Positions 27,534 through 37,258 of a stretch of 64,000 bases of DNA are shown piece by piece (the stretch's first letter is position 1; each line of letters starts with the position of its first letter). The stretch is taken from assembly GCA_021841005.1 (NCBI GenBank), contig JAKBVZ010000008.1:19668-83667 (forward strand). The letters are read 5' to 3'. Source of the stretch: Actinomycetes bacterium (GTDB lineage Bacteria; Actinomycetota; Acidimicrobiia; Acidimicrobiales; JAMCPL01). The notes beneath the pieces were generated by a model. The model did not search any database and was not told the DNA's origin. It saw only the letters and a list, made by a program, of their open reading frames with translations. The position numbers were made by a program, and so were the translations under genes.

Positions 27534-28907
27534 CTACCGCGTTGCCGTTCCAATGCCGGTCAAGAAATCTTCAGGGTCGGGAGCGACGCGTGCCACGGAT
27601 AGCAGCGCTCGGTATATCATCTCTGCGGGAGCGGTTTCGTCAGGACGTAGCAGGTTGGCCATGATACGCAGCAGCCATTCCATCAGGGCGTTGGAGTGCA
27701 TGCCTGCCTGTACACATCGGTGCATCACTTCTGGATTGCTGATCATCCTGACAAAGGTACGTCCTATTTTGTAGTAGAGACCGTATGCAGCCTGGAGGCG
27801 ATCTTCGTAACTGTAGATGGCATCTTCTCCTGCTCCGCAGAGTGCTGCAGCGACGCATGCAGCAGCCAGCCTGCCTGTTTCGTAACCGTAAGAGATGCCT
27901 TCGCCATTGAATGGGTTGATCGATCCGGCTGCGTCACCAGTCAACAGGACATTCGTTCCGGTCTTTGGCGAGGTGGAGAGTCCCATCGGAAGCCTACCTC
28001 CTGTCGCTGGTCCGCAGGCGGATTTGGGGGAAAGACCCCATTTGCCGGCTGAATTGCGTATGAACGTATCCAGCATTTCGCTGGTATTGATTCCTTTCCA
28101 TCGCCCTGCCGTTGTAATCAGCCCTACGCCGGCATTCACCCGCCCGTCACCCAAGGGGAAGATCCATCCGTATCCAGGTAGAACATCGCCATGTGAATTC
28201 CTGACATCCAAGTGCGACTCGATAAATGGATCGTCGTGCAGCGGGGACGTATAGTATCCGCGTAGGGCCATTCCCAAGGGAAGCCCCTTGTCTCTTACGG
28301 CGCCGAGATGCCTGGAAATTCGTGAGGTGGTTCCCTCGGAAAGTATGATGTAACGTGCTTTGAGCTCTTCCATGCGACCGCTCTTTACGTCCCTTGTATT
28401 GATCCCGAGGAGTTTCGGAAGTCTCTTGTCTCTGGACGCGTCGGACCGCACCGCCGTGTCGATTACCGGCTCGATCGCCTCGGTTTCGTAGAAAATGCGA
28501 GCTCCAGCCTTGGCTGCCCTTTCTGCCACGAGCATGTCCAGATCGTGGCGGGTGATCACATATCCGTACGATGGGAATGACGGGTGATCCGGCCAGCGCA
28601 ATTCCAGCTGGTGACCGTAGGCGCAGGTTCGCAAGCCAACGTATCTGTGTGCTCTCGCGATGATATCGCCGAGGCCCATATCCTCCAGTTGCCTTACCGC
28701 CCTGGGGGTCAGGCCATCCCCGCAGGTCTTCTCTCGGGGAAAGCGCTTGCGTTCGATAACCGCTACATCGTATCCTGCGTCCGCTAGCCAGTAGGCGGCG
28801 GCTGATCCTGACGGGCCAGCGCCCACGACCAGGGCGTCATACACGTGCCGTCCTGCTCTGACGCTTGCCTTGGCGCGTGTCTCTACTGGTTTGGCGTTGG
28901 CGTTCAT
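27534..28907 (-). CDS. Geranylgeranyl-reductase family FAD oxidoreductase (MenJ-like)
   Basis: About 457 residues. FAD-binding DALVVGAGPSGSAAAYWLADAGYDVAVIE, then CGDGLTPRAVRQL and the second FAD motif LLTGDAAGSINPFNGEGI identify the geranylgeranyl reductase/digeranylglycerophospholipid reductase family. In mycobacteria the member MenJ saturates one isoprene of menaquinone, the electron acceptor of complex I, which agrees with its position divergent to nuo. ATG 28907 is chosen because GGAG stands seven bases before it; the frame also offers ATG 28922 and 28913. First gene of the heme operon. Confidence 0.85.
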   Translation of the reverse strand: MNANAKPVETRAKASVRAGRHVYDALVVGAGPSGSAAAYWLADAGYDVAVIERKRFPREKTCGDGLTPRAVRQLEDMGLGDIIARAHRYVGLRTCAYGHQLELRWPDHPSFPSYGYVITRHDLDMLVAERAAKAGARIFYETEAIEPVIDTAVRSDASRDKRLPKLLGINTRDVKSGRMEELKARYIILSEGTTSRISRHLGAVRDKGLPLGMALRGYYTSPLHDDPFIESHLDVRNSHGDVLPGYGWIFPLGDGRVNAGVGLITTAGRWKGINTSEMLDTFIRNSAGKWGLSPKSACGPATGGRLPMGLSTSPKTGTNVLLTGDAAGSINPFNGEGISYGYETGRLAAACVAAALCGAGEDAIYSYEDRLQAAYGLYYKIGRTFVRMISNPEVMHRCVQAGMHSNALMEWLLRIMANLLRPDETAPAEMIYRALLSVARVAPDPEDFLTGIGTATR

Positions 28908-28930
28908 AGCCATGCTCCACATCTTAAGCG

Positions 28931-29118
28931 GTAACTCTTGTTGCCGCCAGCAGGAATGCGTGTGATTACGAATAAATGGCTTGGCGAACTGCTGCGAATC
29001 CCATCAGTAACTCTTGTTGCCGCCAGCAGGAATGCGTGTGATTGCAATCGGATGGGAGGAGGAGATTGGACGGAGCGTCCTGCCTGTTGTCACCGCCAGG
29101 AATGCGTGTGATTGCAAT
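28931..29118. repeat. Three direct repeats between the MenJ-like gene and nuoA
   Basis: An exact 37 bp sequence (28931-28967 and 29007-29043, starting GTAACTCTTGTTGCCGCC) recurs 76 bp apart; a shortened third copy lies at 29085-29118, with the shared GGAATGCGTGTGATT displaced by 70 bp. Together they occupy most of the intergenic region from which both the heme and nuo operons should be transcribed. No clear -35/-10 pair was found there. Confidence 0.9.
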
Positions 29119-29210
29119 TGCCGGCTCAAAATGCACTGACCTGGTGATTTGCATGGATTCATTGCTCGATGTGCCTAGCGAGGTTCGAGCGTGATAAAAC
29201 AGTAAGGATT

Positions 29211-29708
29211 ATGGAGCAGTATTTACCGATCTTGGTACTGATGGTGCTTGGAGCGCTGTTTGCAGGGCTCTCGTTTGTCGCGTCCGGCATACTCGCTCCT
29301 CGCAAGAAGCCATCTGAAGCCAAGCTGGCTCCTTACGAGTGCGGCATAGTGCCGACCAGGGATTTACCACAGCGTTTCCCGGTGAGATTCTACCTGGTTG
29401 CCATGATATTTGTTATCTTTGACATAGAGATAGTCTTTCTCTATCCTTGGGCGGTAGTCTTCAAGCAACTTGGCACTTTCGGGCTGCTGGAGGTGGTGGT
29501 GTTTGCCGGGATTGTCTTTGTTACATTCCTTTACCTGGTCAGCAATGGGGCGTTCGATTGGGGCCCGGTGCGGAAGTGGAGACCTGCTGCGAGCCAACGT
29601 ACGGTGGAGAATACAGTAACGCGCATCACCGCCCGCCAATCGGCACGCGTTCCGGGCGAAACCGCAGTTGTGGCTGCGAAGTCCAGTAACCCGGGGAGAG
29701 TGGCCTGA
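29211..29708 (+). CDS. nuoA: NADH-quinone oxidoreductase subunit A
   Basis: Membrane subunit with three helices. [21 protein letters not shown] contains the conserved Cys loop, and [15 protein letters not shown] is the most conserved helix of the family. The ATG at 29211 ([12 protein letters not shown]) is preceded by AAGGA; the upstream in-frame start at 29169 is rejected. A soluble tail of about 45 residues extends past the third helix, longer than usual. First gene of the complete complex I operon, which oxidises NADH, reduces menaquinone and pumps protons. Confidence 0.96.
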   Translation: MEQYLPILVLMVLGALFAGLSFVASGILAPRKKPSEAKLAPYECGIVPTRDLPQRFPVRFYLVAMIFVIFDIEIVFLYPWAVVFKQLGTFGLLEVVVFAGIVFVTFLYLVSNGAFDWGPVRKWRPAASQRTVENTVTRITARQSARVPGETAVVAAKSSNPGRVA

Positions 29709-29709
29709 T

Positions 29710-30270
29710 ATGGGGCTCGAGGATCTCGGATACAATTTTCTCACGGGGAAGTTGGAAGATCTGGTCAAATGGGCAAGGAGGAGCAGCGTATGGCCTGCAA
29801 CGTTTGGGTTGGCATGTTGCGCCATAGAGATGATGTCACTGGGTGCCGCGGATTTCGATATCAGTCGTTTCGGGATGGAGGTGTTCAGGGCATCTCCACG
29901 GCAGGCTGATCTCATGATCGTGGCTGGCAGGGTCTCCCAGAAGATGGCTCCAGTTCTCAGACAGGTATATGACCAGATGATGGAGCCCAAGTGGGTCATT
30001 TCGATGGGGGTGTGCGCCTCCACTGGCGGCATGTTCAACAACTACGCGATCGTACAGGGAGTCGATCAGGTAGTTCCGGTGGATGTGTACGCACCAGGTT
30101 GCCCACCTACTCCCGAGACTCTCATGCATGCGATACTCACATTGCACGAGAAGATCCGCACAGGAGAGATTACCCGGCGGCGTGGAACGGACGAAAGGCA
30201 AGAAGGTACTGGACTCGCAGGCTGGGTGCAAGAGGCTCCCATGCCGGTCCGGGTGGCGACCCCGCGCTGA
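29710..30270 (+). CDS. nuoB: NADH-quinone oxidoreductase subunit B
   Basis: Peripheral-arm subunit that holds cluster N2 next to the quinone site. The ligands are in [11 protein letters not shown] (the vicinal Cys pair), GVCAST and [12 protein letters not shown] 29710 follows the nuoA stop by one base. 186 residues. Confidence 0.97.
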   Translation: MGLEDLGYNFLTGKLEDLVKWARRSSVWPATFGLACCAIEMMSLGAADFDISRFGMEVFRASPRQADLMIVAGRVSQKMAPVLRQVYDQMMEPKWVISMGVCASTGGMFNNYAIVQGVDQVVPVDVYAPGCPPTPETLMHAILTLHEKIRTGEITRRRGTDERQEGTGLAGWVQEAPMPVRVATPR

Positions 30271-30848
30271 TGGCCATGGACATGACTGGAGGCGCCGAGA
30301 CTTCCGCGGATACGGAATCGAATGCCAGTGCCGAAACTACCGAACGGGGATCCCTGGATGCAGTGTTGCATGGTTTACGGGACATCCCTCAACTGCCTGC
30401 GCACAGGCGGCAGCCGGTCGTATTGTTCCCGCAACGTGAGAGGTATTTCGACGTAGTATCGGCGCTGGATGATGCCGGTTGTGAGATGCTTGCTGATCTC
30501 TGTGTGGTCGATTACCTGCTGCATCCTCACGGGAACCTACCGGAGCGGATTGTACCGGAACGATTCGAGGTGGTGGCCAACCTTCTTTTCCTGGGCCTGG
30601 GGGCGAGGTTCAGGGTAAGGGTGCAGGTACCGGAAAGTGACCCCACGATAGATAGCATATACGATATATATCCTGGTTCAGAGGCCATGGAGCGTGAGGC
30701 ATTTGATATGTTCGGTATTGTCTTCAATGGCCATCCGGACATGACCCGCATTCTCATGCCGGACGACTGGGAGGGTCATCCCCTTCGCAAGGACTACGGC
30801 GTAGGCCGTGTGCCAGTGCAGTTCAGGGAGGCGCCGGGGCCGAGATGA
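30270..30848 (+). CDS. nuoC: NADH-quinone oxidoreductase subunit C
   Basis: 192 residues of the 30 kDa subunit. YDIYPGSEAMEREAFDMFGIVF and DWEGHPLRKDY are the family signature. Its ATG (30270-30272) overlaps the nuoB stop (TGATG). The open frame extends upstream into nuoB, but that part is out-of-frame coding and not used. A 40-residue Thr/Ser/Glu-rich leader precedes the domain. Confidence 0.95.
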   Translation: MAMDMTGGAETSADTESNASAETTERGSLDAVLHGLRDIPQLPAHRRQPVVLFPQRERYFDVVSALDDAGCEMLADLCVVDYLLHPHGNLPERIVPERFEVVANLLFLGLGARFRVRVQVPESDPTIDSIYDIYPGSEAMEREAFDMFGIVFNGHPDMTRILMPDDWEGHPLRKDYGVGRVPVQFREAPGPR

Positions 30849-32254
30849 CTGGAACCAGCGAGTACACATCGAGCACCTCCGAAGGCGCGCAAGAATTGGG
30901 GCCGAGATCGTCAGGGTCCGTGAAAGAACTGCGTCGCGAAAGGGGAGCGGTACTTCGCGGCTATAGCTCATCGGCTGAAGAGATACCGGCTGCGCTGGAG
31001 ACAGTGACGCATTATAAGGCTGCGCTCCCGGGTGAGGCATCATCGAGCGGCTCCACGACACCGCCGGAGAGCTTCGACGAAGGCCTCGAAGGCGAGACCA
31101 TGATAATAAACATGGGCCCCCAGCACCCCTCCACTCATGGAGTGCTGAGGCTCATGATGGAGTTGGATGGCGAGACAATCCTGCGTACCAAGCCGGTCAT
31201 AGGCTATCTTCACACCGGCATGGAGAAGACGGGTGAAGAACTCATGTACGTGCAGGGAAGTACCAATGTGACGAGGATGGACTACCTATCCCCCCTCAAC
31301 AACGAGCTGGTCTTCTCACTCTGTACCGAGGAGTTGCTGGGAGTGGAGCTACCCGCCAGGGCAGTGTGGATACGGATGCTCATGTCAGAGCTGAACAGGG
31401 TTTCATCGCACCTCATGTGGATGGCGACCAACGGCATGGATCTGGGTTCGACGTCGATGATGATATACGGGTTCAGGGAACGTGAGATGGTGCTTGGATT
31501 CTTCGAGAAAACTACGGGACTCAGGATGAATCACAACTATATCCGCCCAGGAGGTGTCGCTGCCGACCTGCCTGACGGCTGGGAGGAGGATGTGGAGCTG
31601 ATCTGTGACAATGTATTGAGGCGTACGGAGGAGTACGACGACCTTCTCACTGGCCAGCCGATTTTCAGGGAGCGTACGGAAGGAGTTGGAGTAATCACCG
31701 CCGAGGAGGCACTCGGATTGTCGGTGACCGGACCGATACTGCGATCCACGGGAATACCGTGGGACCTGCGTAAGACTATGCCGTACCTGGCCTACGATCA
31801 GGTGGAGTTTGATGTGCTGGTGGGCACCTACGGGGACAATTTTGATCGGTACGCGATCCGGCTGAACGAGATACGTGAATCCATACGTATAATACGTCAG
31901 GTGATCGAGAAAATGCCTCCCGGCGACTACCGTGTGCAGGACAGGAAGGTTACCCCGCCGCCCAGGGCGCGTATAGACGAGTCGATGGAAGCCCTGATCC
32001 ATCATTTCAAGATGTTTACTGAGGGCTTCAGGGTGCCTGAGGGTGAGGCATACGTGGCCATAGAGTCTCCGAGGGGCGAACTGGGCTGCTATATAGTGTC
32101 TGATGGATCCGCTAAGCCCTACCGGATGCACATTCGAGGTCCGTCGTTTGTCAACCTGCAGGCTGTTCCAGTGATGCTGGCCGGTGGGCTGGTGGCTGAT
32201 GCTGTTGCCACGACTTCATCGGTCGATCCTGTCATGGGTGAAGTGGACCGGTAG
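30845..32254 (+). CDS. nuoD: NADH-quinone oxidoreductase subunit D
   Basis: 49 kDa subunit forming the quinone pocket with NuoB. MGPQHPSTHGVLRLMMELDGE, GYLHTGMEKTGEE and the end RGPSFVNLQAVPVML are diagnostic. A leader of about 75 Ser/Thr/Glu-rich residues precedes the conserved start, unusual for the family. ATG overlaps the nuoC stop (ATGA). 469 residues. Confidence 0.97.
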   Translation: MTGTSEYTSSTSEGAQELGPRSSGSVKELRRERGAVLRGYSSSAEEIPAALETVTHYKAALPGEASSSGSTTPPESFDEGLEGETMIINMGPQHPSTHGVLRLMMELDGETILRTKPVIGYLHTGMEKTGEELMYVQGSTNVTRMDYLSPLNNELVFSLCTEELLGVELPARAVWIRMLMSELNRVSSHLMWMATNGMDLGSTSMMIYGFREREMVLGFFEKTTGLRMNHNYIRPGGVAADLPDGWEEDVELICDNVLRRTEEYDDLLTGQPIFRERTEGVGVITAEEALGLSVTGPILRSTGIPWDLRKTMPYLAYDQVEFDVLVGTYGDNFDRYAIRLNEIRESIRIIRQVIEKMPPGDYRVQDRKVTPPPRARIDESMEALIHHFKMFTEGFRVPEGEAYVAIESPRGELGCYIVSDGSAKPYRMHIRGPSFVNLQAVPVMLAGGLVADAVATTSSVDPVMGEVDR

Positions 32255-32269
32255 AGGAAGGTACTGGGT

Positions 32270-32989
32270 ATGACACATCTATCAGAGGAAATGATCGCCT
32301 ATGCTCGCCAGCTCGTGTCCCTTTACCCTGAGCCGCGCTCGGCGCTGATACCCATTTGCCATCTCGCCCAAGAGCAGGACGGATGGTTACGTCCTGAAGC
32401 CATCGAGGAGATTGCAGCCGTTGTGGGCGTATCGCCAGCCGAGGTATTCGGTACTGCATCGTTTTATGACTTGCTGCATACAGAGCCTGCAGGTCGTTAC
32501 GTGGTATCCATCTGTACCAACATCGCCTGCATGCTTGCAGGAGCTTACGATCTGCTGGATCATGCAGAGAAGAATCTCGGTATAAAGGCCGGTGGAACGA
32601 CACCTGACGGCTTGTTTACCTTGGAAGATGCTGAATGCATAGCTGGTTGTGACAATGCTCCGTGTTTGCAGGTGAATGGGAGATATTTCGGCAAGCTTAC
32701 CCGAGCGGAATTCGACAAACTCGTAGAAGACTTGCGCGCTGGCGAACTGGCTGAACAGGTGCCTCCGCACGGTACGTTGTGCAGGGTAAGGAGATCGGTC
32801 GGGTTGACCGCCCGCGATGGTGGTGGAGATGCACGTCTTGGCACGAGCGATGAGCCGGAACGGCCCAGTTCCACAAGCGGCGGCGGTACAGCTGGCGGTG
32901 TGGCAGGAAGCGAGAGGGGTGGCGCAACGGGCGGTGGAACTGCCGGGACATCCCAACCGGCACGTAGAAGGCGCAGGGGGAAGAAGTAG
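32270..32989 (+). CDS. nuoE: NADH-quinone oxidoreductase subunit E
   Basis: 24 kDa subunit with the N1a [2Fe-2S] cluster: Cys pairs CTNIAC and CIAGC are visible, separated by the usual 35-40 residues. The last 75 or so residues form a Gly/Thr/Ser-rich tail ending in a basic run RRRRRGKK, not part of the family domain. Confidence 0.96.
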   Translation: MTHLSEEMIAYARQLVSLYPEPRSALIPICHLAQEQDGWLRPEAIEEIAAVVGVSPAEVFGTASFYDLLHTEPAGRYVVSICTNIACMLAGAYDLLDHAEKNLGIKAGGTTPDGLFTLEDAECIAGCDNAPCLQVNGRYFGKLTRAEFDKLVEDLRAGELAEQVPPHGTLCRVRRSVGLTARDGGGDARLGTSDEPERPSSTSGGGTAGGVAGSERGGATGGGTAGTSQPARRRRRGKK

Positions 32990-32991
32990 CG

Positions 32992-34296
32992 ATGGCACTT
33001 ACCGGCGCCCCTCGTATCGTCACGTCACGTATTGGATACGAGGATTCCTATACCCTCGAGCGATTCCTGGCAACTGGCGGGTACGATGGTTTACGCAAAG
33101 CGTTGTCCATGAGCCCGGAGGAAGTTTCAGCTGAGGTGAATACCGCCAGCCTGCTCGGGAGGGGAGGTGCAGGTTTCCCGGCAGGCCGGAAGTGGTCCAT
33201 GCTGCGTGCGGCGCCTACGACCTATCTCGTCGTCAACGGAGACGAGAGCGAACCGGCCACCTTCAAGGACCATCTCCTTCTGGAACGGGATCCACACCAG
33301 CTCATCGAAGGTGTCATGATTGCTGCATATGCCATCGGAGCTGCTCAGGTATTTATATTTATAAGGGGTGAGATGGCGCTTGGTATAGAGCGGGTCACGC
33401 AGGCTCTGAACGAAGCTTACGAGTACGGCGCCGTGGGCCGTAACGTCCTTGGCTCGTCGTTCAGCGTGGACGTGGTTGTCCACCCCGGCGCAGGTGCTTA
33501 TATCTGTGGCGAGGAAACCGCGCTGCTGGAGTCGCTTGAAGGCAAGAGGGGATTTCCCAGGATCAAGCCTCCCTATTTTCCGGCTGCCATAGGGCTTTAT
33601 GGCGAACCTACCGTGGTCAACAATGTGGAGACCATGTCTAACCTTCCATGGATCGTACTGAATGGTGGTGCGGCGTTTGCCGCCCTTGGTTCAGGCAGTT
33701 CTACCGGGACGCGCCTCTTTGCACTGTCAGGACGGGTCAACAATCCCGGAGTTTTCGAACTGGAGATGGCGAAGACGACCTTCAAGGATCTCATCTTCGA
33801 CAAATCTCTGGGTAACGGGATCATCGACGGTAAGGCGCTGAAGGCTTTCATACCTGGAGGCGTCTCAGCGCCGTGGTTCAGCCCAGATCAGGTTGACATG
33901 CATCTTGACCAGGATGAAGTCGGTAAGGCAGGATCTATGCTCGGATCGGGATCTGTTGTCGTAATGGACGAGACCACCTGCGCGCTACGTGCGGCGTGGA
34001 GGATCACCAAGTTCTTCTGGAGGGAATCGTGTGGGCAGTGTACACCATGCCGTGAGGGGAGTGGATGGCTGGAGAAGACATTATGGAGGATCGAGAATGG
34101 TGAAGGGCGCGAGGAAGAGCTTGACATGCTAATGGATGTCTGCGATAACCTTGCGCCAGGATTGACCTGGCCGCCGCAGCAGACCACCATATGCGTCCTC
34201 GGACCTTCGATCCCTTCCTCTATAGCTTCCGCAATCAGGATGTTCCGGGACGAGTTGCTTGTCCATGTGAAGGAAGGCAGGTGCCCATTTGCCTGA
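32992..34296 (+). CDS. nuoF: NADH-quinone oxidoreductase subunit F
   Basis: NADH- and FMN-binding 51 kDa subunit. GRGGAGFPAGRKWS and NGDESEPATFKD bind nucleotide and FMN; ESCGQCTPCREGSGW carries three Cys of the N3 [4Fe-4S] cluster. 434 residues, normal length, starting two bases after the nuoE stop. Confidence 0.97.
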   Translation: MALTGAPRIVTSRIGYEDSYTLERFLATGGYDGLRKALSMSPEEVSAEVNTASLLGRGGAGFPAGRKWSMLRAAPTTYLVVNGDESEPATFKDHLLLERDPHQLIEGVMIAAYAIGAAQVFIFIRGEMALGIERVTQALNEAYEYGAVGRNVLGSSFSVDVVVHPGAGAYICGEETALLESLEGKRGFPRIKPPYFPAAIGLYGEPTVVNNVETMSNLPWIVLNGGAAFAALGSGSSTGTRLFALSGRVNNPGVFELEMAKTTFKDLIFDKSLGNGIIDGKALKAFIPGGVSAPWFSPDQVDMHLDQDEVGKAGSMLGSGSVVVMDETTCALRAAWRITKFFWRESCGQCTPCREGSGWLEKTLWRIENGEGREEELDMLMDVCDNLAPGLTWPPQQTTICVLGPSIPSSIASAIRMFRDELLVHVKEGRCPFA

Positions 34297-37258
34297 GGCA
34301 AGAGACGTAGCAAAGAGCGAAGTGCAGGATGGAGTGCAGTTGCAGGAGGGCGAGGTAAGGATCGTTCTCAACGGTCGCAACGTGGTTGCCCGGAAAGGCG
34401 AGAAGATCATCACGGCCGCTGAACGGGCAGGCGTCTTCATCCCCCGTTTCTGCTACCATCCGAGGATGAAGCCGGTCGGAGTATGCCGTATGTGCCTTGT
34501 TGAAGTTACCGGTCCGCGAGGAGCCACCCTGCAGCCGGCATGCTACGCGGATGTAGCTGAAGGAATGGAAATTGCTACGGCTTCGGATAAGGCCAAGAAG
34601 GCACAGGAAGGGGTCTTGGAGTTCCTGCTGATCAACCATCCGCTGGACTGCCCTGTCTGTGACAAGGGTGGTGAGTGTCCTCTGCAGGATCAGGCATATT
34701 CTTACGGGCCAGGTGAGTCCAGATTCATCGACGAGAAACGCCACTGGGCCAAGCCTACGGCAATCAATTCCCTTGTCCTGCTCGACCGGGAGCGATGCAT
34801 ACAGTGCAGCAGGTGCACCAGGTTTGCGGCAGACGTGGCAGGAGAGCCTGCAATAGACTTCGTTTCCAGGGGCGATTCGATCGAGGTGGGTGCGTTCCCT
34901 GGGCATGCAATGTCACCGTATTTTTCAGGCAACATTGTTCAGATATGTCCGGTAGGGGCGCTTACCGCCGTGCCGTTCCGCTTCTCCTCCAGGCCCTGGG
35001 ACACCGAGCAGGTGGAGTCATCATGTATGCATTGCGCGTTGCAGTGCAGGATGGCCGTGCAGTCACAGGCAGGCAAGCTGTCACGGGTACTGGGCATCGA
35101 TTCCGAGCCGGTAAATCATGGATGGCTCTGTGACAAGGGACGGTTTTCGTTCGAGGCCATATATTCGGAGGAACGGGTATGCGAGCCGATGATCATCAAG
35201 AGTGGTTCTGCCGGTGTAGCTGAAGATGCCGGCATCGGAGCTGGCGAAGGCGGTGGCATGAAAAGCAGGCATGCCGGTGGTGAAGATCCCGCAGTTGGTG
35301 AGGGTGGTAACGCTGGTACTTCAGGGGACCTGGTTCCTGCAACCTGGAACGAGGCATTGACTGAAGTCGGCAACAAGCTGGCAGATGCACTGGCAGCCAG
35401 GGGACCATCATCTATTGCGATCATAGGGGGAGCGAATCTCGTAAACGAGGATGCCTACGCCTGGGTGAAGCTGGCCAAGTCGGTTGTACGTACCGATTCT
35501 GTGGACGCACTGCTCGGAGATGGGATGGACGCAGGGTTACTGGCGACGCTGGATCGGGCTACGATTGATGAAGCCTGTTCCGCAAAGTGCCTTCTCTTGC
35601 TGTGTGGAGATCTACGGGAGGAATTGCCGGTTCTGTATCTAAGAGTCAGGGAAGCTACTATCTCCGGCTCGACCAGGCTGGTGGAGCTTTCTCAGAGGCC
35701 GTCTTCGCTGAGCAGGTATGCGGAGGTATCTACGACGTACATGCCGGGTGACGCACCAGCAGGTGTGGACAGGCTGGGGGATGTCATAGCAGCCATGACC
35801 GGCGCCAGCGGGGAGGGCTTGGTGGTTGTTGCCGGTAAGGCATCCATGGCTCAGGGAGATGAGGAGTTGGGCGCGGCCATCATGAGCGTAATGGCAAGAT
35901 GGCCGGCAGCGAAGTTCTTGCCGGTTGCCAGGCGAGCCAACGTGATGGGTGCGCTGGAGGTCGGCATGGCACCTGGCATACTGCCTGGTGGGATTGGTCT
36001 GGAAGAGGGCAGGGACCGTTATGAGAGTGCATGGGGATCCCTGCCGGCATTGAAGGGGCTGGATACGCAGGGGATACTCGAAGCCGCATCGCATGGCGAG
36101 ATAGAGGTGCTGTTCCTGCTGGGTGCGGATCCGATCGATGATTTTCGTGATTCGCAGCTTGCCCGGCGGGCCCTGGAGCATACGCCGTACATTGTAGCCG
36201 TGGATGCATTCGAGACGGCATCTTCCAGGATGGCTCATGTTTTCCTGCCGGCAGCCCTGCCCTACGAGAAAGCCGGCACGGTTACAAATGTCGAGGGACG
36301 GGTTACAAGCGTTGCACCGAAAGTAATCCCGCCTGCGCTTGCATGGCCTGAATGGGTAGTGGCTTCCAGGGTTGCGGAGGTGCTCGGTGCCGATCTGGGG
36401 TTCGGCAGCCAAGACGACATAGCCATGGAGATGGCTCAGCTGGTTCCCGGATGGGATATGTTTTCTCGTGAGCCGGCCAAGTCGGCGGTGCTGAGAGATG
36501 GTGCTGTCATCCATCGTCAAGACGATGATGCCGTGAGTGTGCCTTCTTCTTATCCTGGCAAGGTACCGGCAAGTCTCATCGGCAATGCCTGCGAGGCTGG
36601 CAGCTGCATGGATCCGATTGCCTTTCCCGGCATTGCGTCAGTGGATCAGCAGGGGGCTCCAATGGCGGTGGGACTGGTCGGAGAGGATATACCAGTGTCC
36701 GCGGCAGTTAGAGTGCAGGTACCGAACCTGGAAGCACTGCAGGAAAGCCAGGCATCCGAAAATGGATCAGCCCAAGATACTCTAGCCGGCAATGCCAGTG
36801 GTGGGATGGGCGCTGGCGAGACAAGGCGTATAGCCGGAGCTACGGGCAGCGATTACGTATTGCCGTCGATCGATCAGGATTCGCGCTTCCCGCTGAGGCT
36901 CGTTGTTGCGAGGACGTTGTACGGAAGCGGCACGTTGGTGGGCGCCACTCGTTCGCTGGCACCACTGCGCGTCCAGAGTCGTGTGCTGGTCAATCCGGAA
37001 GACGTACCAGCCGGTGCCACACGGCTAAGTCCAGAGGGTGGTGCTGAGGTCGGGTCAGGTGCAGGTGGAGAGCCAGGTAGCGAGCTCCGCCGGCTTGCTG
37101 GTACCATGAGGGTCAGGGTGATATCTGGAGTCGGTGAAGCAACTTTGCCCATGGAACTCGATGAGTCGGTCCCCAAGGGCAGCGTGATCGTGTATTCCAC
37201 CCCATCTGAGCTTGTCGCTGCTGCGGACGGGGTGACTTTTGTAAGGATGGAATCATGA
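34289..37258 (+). CDS. nuoG: NADH-quinone oxidoreductase subunit G
   Basis: 989 residues, at the upper end for NuoG. The N-terminal ferredoxin domain has FCYHPRMKPVGVCRMC; then HPLDCPVCDKGGECPLQD, RCIQCSRCTRF and CMHCALQCRM supply further Fe-S ligands, followed by a molybdopterin-oxidoreductase-like domain. Disordered inserts rich in Gly/Ala/Glu occur after the fourth cluster (GAGEGGGMKSRHAGGEDPA-like) and in the C-terminal third. Start is TTG 34289, overlapping nuoF by eight bases, with GGAAGGCAGG 8-17 bases upstream; no ATG fits the family N-terminus. Confidence 0.95.
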   Translation: MPEARDVAKSEVQDGVQLQEGEVRIVLNGRNVVARKGEKIITAAERAGVFIPRFCYHPRMKPVGVCRMCLVEVTGPRGATLQPACYADVAEGMEIATASDKAKKAQEGVLEFLLINHPLDCPVCDKGGECPLQDQAYSYGPGESRFIDEKRHWAKPTAINSLVLLDRERCIQCSRCTRFAADVAGEPAIDFVSRGDSIEVGAFPGHAMSPYFSGNIVQICPVGALTAVPFRFSSRPWDTEQVESSCMHCALQCRMAVQSQAGKLSRVLGIDSEPVNHGWLCDKGRFSFEAIYSEERVCEPMIIKSGSAGVAEDAGIGAGEGGGMKSRHAGGEDPAVGEGGNAGTSGDLVPATWNEALTEVGNKLADALAARGPSSIAIIGGANLVNEDAYAWVKLAKSVVRTDSVDALLGDGMDAGLLATLDRATIDEACSAKCLLLLCGDLREELPVLYLRVREATISGSTRLVELSQRPSSLSRYAEVSTTYMPGDAPAGVDRLGDVIAAMTGASGEGLVVVAGKASMAQGDEELGAAIMSVMARWPAAKFLPVARRANVMGALEVGMAPGILPGGIGLEEGRDRYESAWGSLPALKGLDTQGILEAASHGEIEVLFLLGADPIDDFRDSQLARRALEHTPYIVAVDAFETASSRMAHVFLPAALPYEKAGTVTNVEGRVTSVAPKVIPPALAWPEWVVASRVAEVLGADLGFGSQDDIAMEMAQLVPGWDMFSREPAKSAVLRDGAVIHRQDDDAVSVPSSYPGKVPASLIGNACEAGSCMDPIAFPGIASVDQQGAPMAVGLVGEDIPVSAAVRVQVPNLEALQESQASENGSAQDTLAGNASGGMGAGETRRIAGATGSDYVLPSIDQDSRFPLRLVVARTLYGSGTLVGATRSLAPLRVQSRVLVNPEDVPAGATRLSPEGGAEVGSGAGGEPGSELRRLAGTMRVRVISGVGEATLPMELDESVPKGSVIVYSTPSELVAAADGVTFVRMES

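Noticed and set aside
28931..29118. Repeat-spacer pattern resembling a short CRISPR array
   Set aside because: Repeats differ from locus to locus, only two or three copies occur, the third is truncated, and no cas genes are present.
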